Positions 41,846 through 50,432 of a DNA stretch of 64,000 nt are shown here, one piece after another. The stretch is from contig NZ_JAVHJU010000057.1 of the NCBI RefSeq assembly GCF_031082405.1, positions 372,001-436,000 on the forward strand. Reading direction: 5' to 3'. The notes below the pieces were generated by a model. That model searched no databases and was not told the origin of the DNA. It was given only the letters and a program-made list of their open reading frames with translations. The position numbers and the translations under genes were made by a program. This stretch comes from Amycolatopsis sp. A133. GTDB taxonomy: Bacteria > Actinomycetota > Actinomycetes > Mycobacteriales > Pseudonocardiaceae. Each line of letters begins with the position of its first letter. Positions within the stretch are counted from its first letter, which is position 1.

Positions 41846-43263
41846 GTGTCCGGACTTTCCCGTCGTGGCCTGCTGAAAGCGACCGCCGCCACGTCGATGC
41901 TGCTGGGGTGGCCGTCGCTCGCCGGTGCGTCCGCGGTGGACGATCCCGCGGCGTTCTTCGTGAACCTGCGGTTCGGGATGTTCCTGCACTTCAACATGGG
42001 AACCTTCCACGACGCGGAATGGGTGGAGCCGGGCCAGGACCCGAAGACGTTCGCCCCCGCCGCGCTGGACTGCGGCCAGTGGGCGGATGCGGCGAAGGCG
42101 GCCGGGATGACCTTCGGGGTCCTCACCACCAAGCACCACGACGGCTTCTGCCTGTGGCCGTCGAAACTGACCGGCTACACGGTGGCGAACAGCTCCCACC
42201 GCCGCGACGTGGTCGCCGAGTACGTCCGCGCGTTCCGGTCCCGGGGCCTGGTCCCCGCGTTGTACTTCTCCATCTGGGACCGGACGCAGGGGGTCGCGGC
42301 CGGCTCGGTCGGCCGCGCCGACCTGGACTTCGTCAAGGGCCAGCTGACCGAGCTGCTGACCGGTTACGGGAGATCCCGGCGCTGGTGATCGACGGCTGGT
42401 CGTGGCAGATGGGGCTGCGGGAGGTGCCCTACGGGGAGATCCGCGACCACATCCGGTCGCTGCAGCCGCGGTGCGCGGTGGTCTGCCTGACCGGGATCAC
42501 CGAACCGTGGGGCACCGACGTCGTGTTCTACGAGGAGCCCAAGGGCGTGTGGACGGCGCCGGACAACTCGTACGCGGCCTGCCAGGGGCAGACGATCGCC
42601 GCCAACGGCTGGTTCTGGCACCCGGACACGCCGACGACGTCGTTGCTGACCGCGGACGACATCGTGCGGGGGCACCTGGCCCAGCTCGAGCCCCGGTGGT
42701 CGACGTTCATCCTGAACTGCCCACCGGGGCCGCGGGGCCTGCTCGACGACAACATCGTCCGGCGGCTGCGCGAGGTCGGCACGATGTGGCGGCCGGACCC
42801 CGCCCGGCCACCGCTGCCGCGGCAGCGCCCGGCCCTGACCCACCCGGTGGCGCCGGTGTCCGCGACGGCCACGAGCGGTGACGCGGCCAAGGCGATCGAC
42901 GGCTACAGCGACTACAACGGCGGAGCCCAGCAGACGCTCTGGGAGTCCGCCGCGCGGCTGCCGCAGTCGGTGACGCTGGACCTCGGCGCCGTCCGGCCCG
43001 GCATCGACATGCTCACCTACCTGCCCCGCCAGGACGAGGTGGCCGGCCGGTACGTCACCACCGGCAACGTCACCGGCTTCCGGGTCGAGACGAGCACCGA
43101 CGGCGTCCGCTTCACCCCGGCGGCCCGGGGCGGCTGGCCGGCGGACAAGGCGCTCAAGCACACGAAGTTCAGCCCCCGCGCGGCGCGGTACGTCCGGTTC
43201 ACGGCAACGGCCGCGAACGGCGCGGCCGCGGTGGCGAGCCAGCTCGACTGCGGCCGGTCCTGA
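41846..43263 (+). pseudogene. Alpha-L-fucosidase (GH29) gene with a single-base frameshift
   Basis: A GH29-type protein split between two frames. From the GTG at 41846 (GAAGGGA nine bases upstream) the first frame encodes a Tat signal (LSRRGLLKATAATSMLLGW) and the barrel's first half, with FGMFLHFNMGTF and LTTKHHDGFCLW, ending at 42388. The second frame continues as EIPALVIDGWSWQMG, then an alpha-fucosidase C-terminal half and a discoidin-like F5/8 domain, ending at 43263. The junction is GGG at 42368-42370, where one more G restores LLTGYGEIPALVIDGW. VIDGW carries the expected nucleophile Asp. Either a recent mutation or a sequencing error in a G-run; the downstream frame is otherwise undamaged. 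Confidence 0.85.
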
Positions 43264-43371
43264 CCGCGGCTGCGCTTCAGGAGGACTGTTCCGGACGGGG
43301 CACCGCCGGGAACCAGATCTGCTCCCCAGATGGCGGTTCTGGTGCAGACCGGCCGGCCCCGGCCGAAGCCG

Positions 43372-44145
43372 TCAGGCGGTGAGCACCTTCAACGCGGCGG
43401 CGTGCACCCCGGGCGCGGCGGCGAGGTAACCCTCGCCCGCCAGGTCCCACGGCGTTCCGTCGAAGTGGGTGACGACGCCGCCGGCCTCCTGGACCAGCAG
43501 CACCCCGGCGGCGTGGGCGCGGACGTTGCCGAATTGCCAGTGCAGGTCCATCCGGCCCGCGGCGACCTGGGCGAGCTGGTGGGTCACCGGCACGGAGATC
43601 CGCACGTACAGCGCCGCCTGCGACATCGCGGCGAACGAACGGCCCATCTCCTCGAGGAAGCCGTGGCCGGGCCGGGCCTGGCCGGTGCCCGCCAGTGCGC
43701 CGTCCAGCGACGTCTTGGCGGAGACCTGCAGCCGCTCGCCGTTCAGGTACGCCCCGGCGCCTTCGGCGGCGGTGAACACCTCGCCGAGCACCGGGAAGTA
43801 CAGCACCGCCAGCACCGGGCGCCCGTCGCGGACGAGGCTCACGCCGATGTTCCAGTCCGGCATGCCGTGCACGGCGTTGACGTTGCCGCCCACGGGATCG
43901 ATGAGCCACCACTCGCCCGGGGGGATGGGCCCGGATCCGTGTTCGTCGTCGAGCCAGCGCGCCTGCGGCCGGATCCCGGCCAACGCCGGCCGCAGCACGT
44001 CGGCGACGGCCGAGTCGTTCTGGTGCAGGCTCGCCAGCAGCTCGGTCAGCCCGGGCTGGCGGTCGCCGGGGGAGTAGCGCTCCAGCATCCGGGCGCCGGC
44101 GGCGCGGACGGCGGCGGCGGTGTCGGCGAGCAGGTCCTGGCTCAT
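43372..44145 (-). CDS. Inositol-monophosphatase-like protein lacking metal ligands
   Basis: A 257-aa protein of the IMPase/FBPase fold, clear from WLIDPVGGNVNAVHG, YLNGERLQVSA and LLVQEAGGVVTHFDGTPWDL. Two of the catalytic Asp positions are lost: the DPxDGT motif reads DPVGGN, and the WDxAAG motif reads RAHAAG. The acidic DDE near residue 65 is kept. It should therefore be a poor or inactive phosphatase, perhaps a binding protein. ATG at 44145 with AGGAGG upstream. The gene is divergent from the LysR-type regulator gene, 27 bp away, which probably controls it. Confidence 0.85.
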   Translation of the reverse strand: MSQDLLADTAAAVRAAGARMLERYSPGDRQPGLTELLASLHQNDSAVADVLRPALAGIRPQARWLDDEHGSGPIPPGEWWLIDPVGGNVNAVHGMPDWNIGVSLVRDGRPVLAVLYFPVLGEVFTAAEGAGAYLNGERLQVSAKTSLDGALAGTGQARPGHGFLEEMGRSFAAMSQAALYVRISVPVTHQLAQVAAGRMDLHWQFGNVRAHAAGVLLVQEAGGVVTHFDGTPWDLAGEGYLAAAPGVHAAALKVLTA

Positions 44146-44172
44146 GGGTCCTCCTGTGGTTGTCTTGCGTTC

Positions 44173-45078
44173 GTGCAACTCGACTTGAACTTGCTCACGG
44201 TGCTCGATGCGCTGCTCGAAGAGGGCAGCGTGATGGGCGCGGCCGAGCGGCTGCACCTGTCGTCACCCGCGGTCAGCCGCACCCTCGGCCGGCTGCGGGC
44301 GGTGACCGGCGACGACATCCTGGTCCGCACCGGCCACACGATGGTGCCGACGCCGTACGCCGTGGCGATCCGCGAGGACGTGCACCGGCTGGTCCGGCGG
44401 GCCCGCGAGGTGCTCCGGCCGGCCCGCGAGCTGAACCTCGGCGAACTGGACCGCACCTTCACGATCCAGTGCCACGACGCGCTCAGCGCGTCGGTCGTGC
44501 CGGTGCTGGCCTGCCGGATCCAGGAGCAGGCTCCCGGCGTGCAGCTGCGGGTGCTGGCCGAACACTCCGCCGACACCGACGACCTGCGCCACGGCCGCGT
44601 CGACCTCGAACTCGGCGGTGGACGGCCCCACCTGCCCGAGTTCCGGTCCGAAGTGCTGGGGCGCGACCCGCTCGTCGTGGCGATGCGCCCCGGGCACCCG
44701 TGCGCCGGCGGCCTCGACCTGCCGTCGTTCGCCGCGTACCCGCACGTGCTGGTGTCCCGCCGCGGCCGGCTCAGCGCCCCGATCGACGACGTGCTGGCGG
44801 CCGAGGGGCTGCGCCGCCGGGTGATCGCCTCCGTGGCGACCCTCGCCACGGCGCTGCAGATGGCCGCCCGCAGCGACGCGCTGGTCAGCTGCACGGCGCT
44901 CCTCGGCCGACCGCTCATCGACGCGTTCGGGCTGATCACCCGCCCGCTGCCGGCCGAATCCCCGGAGGCGGAGGTCAGCTGCACGTGGCACCAGCGCTAC
45001 GACTCCGACCCCGCCCACGCCTGGCTCCGCGACCAGGTCCGGTCCGCCCTGGAAGAGATCACCACCGCCGAGCACTGA
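44173..45078 (+). CDS. LysR-family transcriptional regulator
   Basis: A 301-aa regulator. N-terminal winged helix: LDLNLLTVLDALLEEGSVMG, ERLHLSSPAVSRTLGRLR. The C-terminal effector-binding domain has LDRTFTIQCHDALSASVVP and PLVVAMRPGHPCA. The GTG start at 44173 opens directly with the conserved QLDLNLL; longer upstream frame is shadow. It diverges from the IMPase-like gene with only 27 bp between, so it most likely binds that gap and regulates both genes. Confidence 0.9.
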   Translation: MQLDLNLLTVLDALLEEGSVMGAAERLHLSSPAVSRTLGRLRAVTGDDILVRTGHTMVPTPYAVAIREDVHRLVRRAREVLRPARELNLGELDRTFTIQCHDALSASVVPVLACRIQEQAPGVQLRVLAEHSADTDDLRHGRVDLELGGGRPHLPEFRSEVLGRDPLVVAMRPGHPCAGGLDLPSFAAYPHVLVSRRGRLSAPIDDVLAAEGLRRRVIASVATLATALQMAARSDALVSCTALLGRPLIDAFGLITRPLPAESPEAEVSCTWHQRYDSDPAHAWLRDQVRSALEEITTAEH

Positions 45079-45105
45079 CCCCGCGTCCGGCCCGGCCCGG
45101 TCCCG

Positions 45106-45249
45106 AGCGCCCCAATGTGGCGTTGGTTGCGTTCAACGCACCGAACGCCACATTGGGTGCGTTGAATCGGCACTGCGGCGCGGAGCGCCTCCATTGAGGG
45201 TGGTGGCGGGGGCATGGATGGAGCACCGAACGCCACATTGGGGCGCTCG
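45106..45249. repeat. REP-like intergenic palindrome, locus 2
   Basis: Copies of CCAATGTGGCGTT in forward (45111-45124) and reverse orientation (AACGCCACATTGG at 45144-45156 and again near 45230-45243). The outermost arms begin GAGCGCCCC and end GGGGCGCTC, like locus 1 at 24662. The element fills the gap between two convergent genes, LysR and NmrA-like, and can fold into nested hairpins that could end both transcripts. Confidence 0.8.
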
Positions 45250-45262
45250 GGCAACCGGGGAG

Positions 45263-45871
45263 CTAGCCGGCCAGCGGTACCGCGACCACTCCCGGGAAGC
45301 GGGGGTTCTCGGCCTCGTCGAGCATCGCGGCCGCGACGGTGTCCCGGCTGATCGACGTCCGGAGGTCCAACTCCGGTGCGGCGTCGAGCCCGACCGTGCG
45401 ACGCTGCGGGTCTTCCGGGCCGTCGGCGAGCAGCCCGGCGTGGAACACCGTGCCCCCGGCCGCGAGGATCGTCCCGTCGGCCTCGACCTTGTCGCCGAGC
45501 CGGTCGCCCAGCAGCTTCCCGAGCATCCCGGCGGCTTCGCCCGCCGCCCCGGCGGACTCGCCCGTGCCGTACGCACCCAGCCAGATGATCCGCCGCGGCC
45601 CGGCGGCGACCACCGCCTTGGCGCCGGCCAGCAGGATGCCCGCGCGCTCCGTGCCGAGTGCGGAAAGGACGACCGAGTCCGCACCGGTGACGGCGGCGAT
45701 GCTCGCCGGGTCCTCGACGTCACCCGCCACCTTGTGCAGGCCGGCCGTGTCGGGAAGGTCGATGCGGCCGGGGTCGCGGGCGATCGCGGTGACGGTGTGC
45801 CCGCGCCGCAATGCTTCCCGGGTGAGTGCGAGGCCGGTCCGGCCGGACGCCGCGAGGACGGTGAGGTTCAT
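45263..45871 (-). CDS. NmrA/NAD(P)-binding Rossmann-fold protein
   Basis: A 202-aa atypical SDR. The cofactor motif LTVLAASGRTGLALTREALR sits at the very N terminus, followed by HTVTAIARDPGRI, GDVEDPASIAAV and IIWLGAYGTG. No catalytic YxxxK is visible, as expected for NmrA-like sensors and flavin-reductase-like proteins. The ATG at 45871 starts three residues before the Rossmann strand and is preferred to the GTG at 45880. Function is unknown beyond NAD(P) binding. Confidence 0.8.
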   Translation of the reverse strand: MNLTVLAASGRTGLALTREALRRGHTVTAIARDPGRIDLPDTAGLHKVAGDVEDPASIAAVTGADSVVLSALGTERAGILLAGAKAVVAAGPRRIIWLGAYGTGESAGAAGEAAGMLGKLLGDRLGDKVEADGTILAAGGTVFHAGLLADGPEDPQRRTVGLDAAPELDLRTSISRDTVAAAMLDEAENPRFPGVVAVPLAG

Positions 45872-45937
45872 ACCGACCACGCTAGGGACTCAGGTCGTTA
45901 ACTTCAAATGCAAGTTTGGAAAGGAAAGATTTACGCA

Positions 45938-45971
45938 GACGCAAGGGGCGGCCGAAGCCGCCCCTTGCGTC
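45938..45971 (-). terminator. Strong intrinsic terminator with UUCG loop
   Basis: Perfect 15-bp arms (45938-45952 and 45957-45971). On the minus strand the loop reads TTCG, a stable tetraloop, followed downstream by a T-rich stretch (TCTTTCCTTTCC). The stem includes two bases of the alpha/beta-hydrolase stop codon. It is the clearest Rho-independent terminator in the window. Confidence 0.88.
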
Positions 45972-47313
45972 AGCGGCGTTCGCCGGTGAGCGGCGCCGGG
46001 GTGTAGCGGAGGTAGCGCCCGGGGGCGCCGAGCGCGGCCGCGGCCGCGTTGAGGCGTTCGGGCCGCAGGTCCGGCCAGTGGCCGGTCTCGATCCGGGATT
46101 CGAGGGCGTGCAGGGCCGCCAAGGTCTCCGACGGCTGGAAGGCACAGTGCCCCGCCGCGCCGACGTAAGCCTGGCGCAGCAACGATTCCCGTCCCGCCGC
46201 GCGCACCCGGCGGGCGTAGGAGTTCTCCTGTTCGACCGGCACCAGGTGATCCGCGGTCGTGTGGATGGCGAGCTCCGGAACGCTGAGCCGGCCGGTCGCG
46301 GTCGAAGTGCGGGCGAGCGTGCGGACGGCGTGGGGGTCGGGCGTGATGTCCGCGTGGCGGGTCAGCTCGGCCAGGTCGGCGTCGAGGTCGAGCCCCGCGG
46401 CGCGGTAGAGCGCCCGGACCTGCCGGGCCAGCGGGCTGCCGGCCAGCAGGGTGCGGTAGTCGACGCCGGCGGTGAACGCGCTGTTGCCACCGGCCGCCAG
46501 TTCGATCTGGTAGCGGCCGGGCACGACGAAGCCGAGCACGAACTGGCTCAGCGCCTGCTGCTGTTGCTGTTCCTGGCCCGCGTAGTCGGCGGGGCCGGGC
46601 GGTGCGTCGCCGGTCAGCCAGGGCGGCATGTTCATCAGCGCGGCCCCGAGGGCGATCCGGGCCCGGCCGGCCGCGGTGCCCTGGGCGTCGGTGACGATCT
46701 TCGTCAGCGCCGCGCCCGCCGCGCTCGCTTCGTCGGCGCTCGCGTAGCGGACGAGCTTCACCGGCTGGGCCGGGGCGAGCAGGCGCGACAGCGCGTATTC
46801 GCCGTCGAGCTGGTAGTTGTTCAGGTTCAGCGCGCCGCCGACCAGGCCGCACGTGGTCAGCGCACCGTCGAGCCGCCGGGTGCCGGACTCGGCTTCGAGC
46901 GCGCTGACCAGCCCGCCCATCGAGGTGCCCCACGCGATGGTGCGGCGGGGCTCGCCGATCTTGCGCACGAGCTCGTCCAGCGAGGCGAACTGGTCCCGCG
47001 GGGCGGAGGCGAGCGCCCACAGCGACGGCCCGCTGTAGGACGAGCCGATCAGGGCGTAACCGCCGGCGAGCAGCGCCTGCCCGGTCGGCTCGTCCGGGGC
47101 GTTGCGCGCCACGAGCGGGCCGAAGCCGTGGCTGTAGAGGATGATGGTCCCGTTCCAGGCCGACGGCACGTCCGCCACCCAGCTCGCGCCGTCCGGCAGC
47201 ACGCCGGTGTAGTGCGCGGGGGTGGCGGCCTGCGCCGTGCTTCCCGTGGTGAGGCCGAACGCGGTCAGCGTCGTCGCGACGAGGGCGCCGGCCCGGCGGA
47301 GCCACTTGCTCAT
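45970..47313 (-). CDS. Secreted alpha/beta hydrolase
   Basis: A 447-aa protein with a Sec-type signal peptide (WLRRAGALVATTLTAFGLTT, cleavage near AQAA). The nucleophile elbow is IAWGTSMGGLVSAL; the oxyanion strand is IILYSHGFGPLVA; a late His is in GAAGHCAFQPSE. It has an alpha-helical cap between these parts. The ATG at 47313 overlaps the MFS stop by 4 bp, so the two are co-transcribed and may form a unit that releases a compound outside the cell and imports it. The substrate is unknown. A strong terminator overlaps its stop codon. Confidence 0.88.
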   Translation of the reverse strand: MSKWLRRAGALVATTLTAFGLTTGSTAQAATPAHYTGVLPDGASWVADVPSAWNGTIILYSHGFGPLVARNAPDEPTGQALLAGGYALIGSSYSGPSLWALASAPRDQFASLDELVRKIGEPRRTIAWGTSMGGLVSALEAESGTRRLDGALTTCGLVGGALNLNNYQLDGEYALSRLLAPAQPVKLVRYASADEASAAGAALTKIVTDAQGTAAGRARIALGAALMNMPPWLTGDAPPGPADYAGQEQQQQQALSQFVLGFVVPGRYQIELAAGGNSAFTAGVDYRTLLAGSPLARQVRALYRAAGLDLDADLAELTRHADITPDPHAVRTLARTSTATGRLSVPELAIHTTADHLVPVEQENSYARRVRAAGRESLLRQAYVGAAGHCAFQPSETLAALHALESRIETGHWPDLRPERLNAAAAALGAPGRYLRYTPAPLTGERR

Positions 47314-48623
47314 CCTCGGTTCCCTTCCGGTTGGGCGGCCGCGGGGACGGACGGCTCGGGGGAGAGCTCGCGGCGGTGGGTTTCCCGCAGCGCCAGGACG
47401 CAGCCGGCGGACAGGACGCAGAACGCGGCGATGGTCCACGACACCGGGGTGGTCGAACCGCCGCCGTTGGCGCGCTGGAGCTCGGCGAAGATCAGCGGGG
47501 CGAAGCCGGCGCCGAGCCCGGCGAGCTGGTAGCCCAGCGACGCGCCGGTGTACCGGTTTTCGGTGGCGAAGAGCTCGGTGTACAGGGCGGCCAGCGGGCC
47601 GTACATCATCGGGTGGATCACGCCCTGGCCGATCACCAGCGCCAGGACGAGCAGCAGCCCGCTGCCGCTGCGGACCATCGGGAACAGCAGGAACCCGAAC
47701 ACCGCCATGGCGGCGACCCCCGCCAGGACGACCGGGCGGCGGCCGATCCGGTCCGACAGCGCGGACCACAGCAGGATGCCCGCCACCGCGCAGGCCGAGG
47801 ACAGGGTGAGCGCGTTGAGCACCTCTTGCCGCGGGTGCCCGTGCTGGACGCCGTAAGCGAGCACGAAGGTGGTCAGCGTGGCTTGGACGACAAACGCGGC
47901 GAGCCCGACGCCGACGCTCAGCAGCAGCACGCGCGGGTGGTCCCGCAGGACGGCGACGACCGGGAGCCGCCGGCGTTCTTCCTTGCGTGCGGCCAGGAAC
48001 GCGGGGGTTTCGTCGACGCGGGAGCGCACGAACAGGCCGATCGCGAGCAGGACGATGCTGAGCAGGAACGGGATCCGCCAGCCCCAGGCGAGGAAGTCCG
48101 CCTCGGAGGTGAGGGCGGCGGTGCCGGACATGGCCAGCGTCGAGACGACCATGCCGCTGGGCGCGCCGGCGTTGGTGAAGCCCGCCCACAGGCCACGGCG
48201 CGACCGCGCGTGTTCGGCGGACATCAGCACGGCGCCGCCCCACTCGCCGCCGACCGCGATGCCCTGGACGACGCGCAGCAGGACCAGGCCGAGCGGGGCG
48301 ACCGGACCGATCTGGTCGTAGCCGGGCAGCAGGCCGATGAGGAAGCTCGCGACGCCCATCATGCTCATCGTGAGCACGAGCATCCGCTTGCGGCCCAGCC
48401 GGTCGCCGAAGTGGCCGAAGATCAGGCCGCCGAGCGGGCGGGCGAGATAACCGGTGGTGAAGGTGCCGAAGCTGGCGACGGTGGCCAGCGCCGGATCGAG
48501 GTCGGCGAAGAAGACCTTGCCGAAGACCACTGCGCTGGCCGTGGCGTAGAGGAGGAAGTCGTAGTACTCGATGAGGCTGCCGAGAAAGCTGGACGCGACC
48601 GCTCTGCGGAGCTGAGTGCTCAT
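47310..48623 (-). CDS. MFS transporter, metabolite:H+ symporter (MHS) type
   Basis: A 437-aa twelve-helix transporter. Family signatures are LGSLIEYYDFLLYATASAVV at the N terminus, TTGYLARPLGGLIFGHFGDR with the GRKRMLV loop, and the long second-half loop DETPAFLAARKEERRRLP. MHS proteins such as ProP and ShiA carry organic acids or osmolytes with protons. ATG at 48623, giving the usual start before helix 1. It forms an operon with the secreted hydrolase gene and diverges from a PaaX-type regulator gene, across a gap with a perfect palindrome. An aromatic or other organic acid released by the hydrolase is a plausible substrate. Confidence 0.92.
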   Translation of the reverse strand: MSTQLRRAVASSFLGSLIEYYDFLLYATASAVVFGKVFFADLDPALATVASFGTFTTGYLARPLGGLIFGHFGDRLGRKRMLVLTMSMMGVASFLIGLLPGYDQIGPVAPLGLVLLRVVQGIAVGGEWGGAVLMSAEHARSRRGLWAGFTNAGAPSGMVVSTLAMSGTAALTSEADFLAWGWRIPFLLSIVLLAIGLFVRSRVDETPAFLAARKEERRRLPVVAVLRDHPRVLLLSVGVGLAAFVVQATLTTFVLAYGVQHGHPRQEVLNALTLSSACAVAGILLWSALSDRIGRRPVVLAGVAAMAVFGFLLFPMVRSGSGLLLVLALVIGQGVIHPMMYGPLAALYTELFATENRYTGASLGYQLAGLGAGFAPLIFAELQRANGGGSTTPVSWTIAAFCVLSAGCVLALRETHRRELSPEPSVPAAAQPEGNRG

Positions 48624-48719
48624 GGGGACACCCTCGTCGTCGGGGGCGGGGCACTGCGGGGGAACAGGTTCGTCCGTGGCGGACGACGGAGGAGCGGGCC
48701 CCAACGTTAGTCAGGGCCA

Positions 48720-48731
48720 TGACGGCCGTCA
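48720..48731. promoter_or_regulatory. 12-bp palindrome, candidate PaaX-type operator
   Basis: TGACGGCCGTCA is a perfect palindrome in the 154-bp gap between the divergent MFS and PaaX-type genes. It is followed by AT-richer DNA and TAGGCT (48765-48770). Its position suits binding by the neighbouring regulator. Confidence 0.5.
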
Positions 48732-48777
48732 ATAATCTGCACAACATCAAGTGGCGGGCCGGGTTAGGCTGGCGCTC

Positions 48778-49608
48778 GTGACGCACTCCGCCGAGACCGG
48801 CTCCGGGCCCCGCCCGAAGTCCGTCATGCTCACGTTCCTGGGCATCCACCTGCTCGGCCGGGAGACGGCGATCTACTCGGGCAGCGTGATCGACGTGTTC
48901 GCGCGGGTCGGCGTGTCGGAGGAGGCGGTCCGCTCGACGCTGACCCGCATGGCGGGCACCGGACTGCTGACCCGGCACCGGAACGGGCGGAAGGTCTACT
49001 TCGGTCTGAGCGCGCGGCTGGCCGCGGTCCTCGAAGACGGCAGGCGGCGGATCTGGGAGACCGGCGCGGTCAACCGGTCCGAGGACGGCGGCTGGACGCT
49101 GGTCGGCTTCTCGCTGCCGGACACCCGCCGCGGCGATCGCCACGACCTGCGCCGTCAGCTGACCTGGGCGGGCTTCGGCCTGCTGCAGAACGGTTTGTGG
49201 GTCGCCCCCGGCGTCCGGGACGTCGCGGCCATCGTCGAGCAGCTCGGTCTCGACGGGCACGTGACGGTTTTCACGGCGCAGCCGGCGAAGCCGACGGAAG
49301 CGGCCGAGCTCGTCGGCAAAGCCTTCGACACGGCGACGATCGCTTCGCGCTACCACGACTTCCTCGACAAGTGGGACGCCGGGAAGCCGTCGTTCCCCGA
49401 CGACCTGACGCGCCAGCTGATGCTGCACTCGGACTGGCTGCACGTCGTCCGGCGGGATCCCCACCTCCCGGCCGGGCACCTGCCCCGCGACTGGCCGGCC
49501 ATCCAGGCCGAGACGCTGTTCCGCAAGCTCGACGAAGACTACCGCGACGGCGCGGCCCGGCTGGCGGACGAGACGCTCGAACTGCTGCCGGCGGATCAGC
49601 CCGGGTAG
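48778..49608 (+). CDS. PaaX-family transcriptional regulator (second)
   Basis: A 276-aa regulator with the family's winged helix (LTFLGIHLLGRETAIYSGSV, EEAVRSTLTRMAGTGLL), central domain (GWTLVGFSLPDTRRGDRHDL, WAGFGLLQNGLWVA) and C-terminal HLPRDWPAIQAETLFRKL. The GTG at 48778 is preferred: a TAGGCT -10 ends only 7 bases upstream, implying a leaderless mRNA. Divergent from the MFS/hydrolase operon, which it probably represses. Its 3' end overlaps the cluster 2 fkbK-like gene by 13 bp, tail to tail. Confidence 0.88.
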   Translation: MTHSAETGSGPRPKSVMLTFLGIHLLGRETAIYSGSVIDVFARVGVSEEAVRSTLTRMAGTGLLTRHRNGRKVYFGLSARLAAVLEDGRRRIWETGAVNRSEDGGWTLVGFSLPDTRRGDRHDLRRQLTWAGFGLLQNGLWVAPGVRDVAAIVEQLGLDGHVTVFTAQPAKPTEAAELVGKAFDTATIASRYHDFLDKWDAGKPSFPDDLTRQLMLHSDWLHVVRRDPHLPAGHLPRDWPAIQAETLFRKLDEDYRDGAARLADETLELLPADQPG

Positions 49609-50432
49609 GCGTGCAGGCCCCGGCCGGTCTTGCGGCCCAGCCTGCCGGTGCCGACGAGCTCGGTCAGCAGCGGGCACGGGCGGTACATCGGATTTCCGGT
49701 GCACTCCAGCAGCACCACCAAGGTGTCCAGGATGACGTCGAGCCCGATGAGGTCGGCCGTGCGCAGCGGGCCCATCGTGTGCCCGAAGCAGTTTTCGAAG
49801 ACCTGGTCGACGGTGACGGCGTCGGCGATGCCGTCCCCGACCGTCGCGATCGCCTCGTTGATCGTGGCCATCAGCACGCGGTTGGCGACGAAGCCGGGGC
49901 CGTCGGCGACCACGATCGCCCGTTTGCCGAGGCCGGCCAGCACGTCGGTGGTGGTGCGGACCGCTTCCTCGCCGGTCGCCGCCGCGCGGACCACCTCGAC
50001 CGCGTCCTTGAGCGGGGCCGGGTTCATGAAGTGGGTGCCGACGACCCGCTCCGCGCGTGCGGTGGCGGCGGCGAGCCTGCCGATCGGGACGGCGGAGGTG
50101 CAGGAAGCGAGGACCGTCGCGGCGGGACAGAGGCGGTCGAGGTCCCCGAACAGCTTTTCCTTCACCGGCAGGCGTTCGGCGGCGCATTCGACGACGAACT
50201 CGCTGGCGCCCAGTTCGCCGAGCCGGCCGGTCCAGCGGATCCGGTCCGCCACCGCGGCCGGGGGACGGCGGCCGAGCAGGGCCGCCATCCGCAGGCCGTC
50301 CCGGATCCGCGCCGGACCCCGGTCCAGTGCCCGCGGGTCGGTGTCGGCGACGACGACGTCGTGCCCGGCCGCGGCGAAGCACTGCGCGACACCGGTGCCC
50401 ATCACCCCGGCTCCCACGATCCCGACCTTCAC
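49596..50432 (-). CDS. fkbK: 3-hydroxyacyl-CoA dehydrogenase-like, extender-unit oxidase (FkbK-type)
   Basis: A 278-aa NAD-dependent dehydrogenase. Rossmann motif VGIVGAGVMGTGVAQCF; catalytic His and Asn in VVGTHFMNPAP; C-terminal domain with GPGFVANRVLMATINEA. In methoxymalonyl-ACP pathways this family oxidises the C2 hydroxyl of glyceryl-ACP. The GTG at 50432 overlaps the FkbH-type stop by 4 bp, with GGGAGAAG upstream. It is the last gene of the fkbJ-I-H-K-ordered leftward operon, so its role follows from context as well as motif; alone it would look like a generic 3-hydroxybutyryl-CoA dehydrogenase. Confidence 0.88.
   Translation of the reverse strand: MKVGIVGAGVMGTGVAQCFAAAGHDVVVADTDPRALDRGPARIRDGLRMAALLGRRPPAAVADRIRWTGRLGELGASEFVVECAAERLPVKEKLFGDLDRLCPAATVLASCTSAVPIGRLAAATARAERVVGTHFMNPAPLKDAVEVVRAAATGEEAVRTTTDVLAGLGKRAIVVADGPGFVANRVLMATINEAIATVGDGIADAVTVDQVFENCFGHTMGPLRTADLIGLDVILDTLVVLLECTGNPMYRPCPLLTELVGTGRLGRKTGRGLHAYPG

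Noticed and set aside
41786..42388. A complete 200-aa protein as annotated from the first frame alone
   Set aside because: It contains only half of a GH29 barrel; the remaining half follows directly in another frame.
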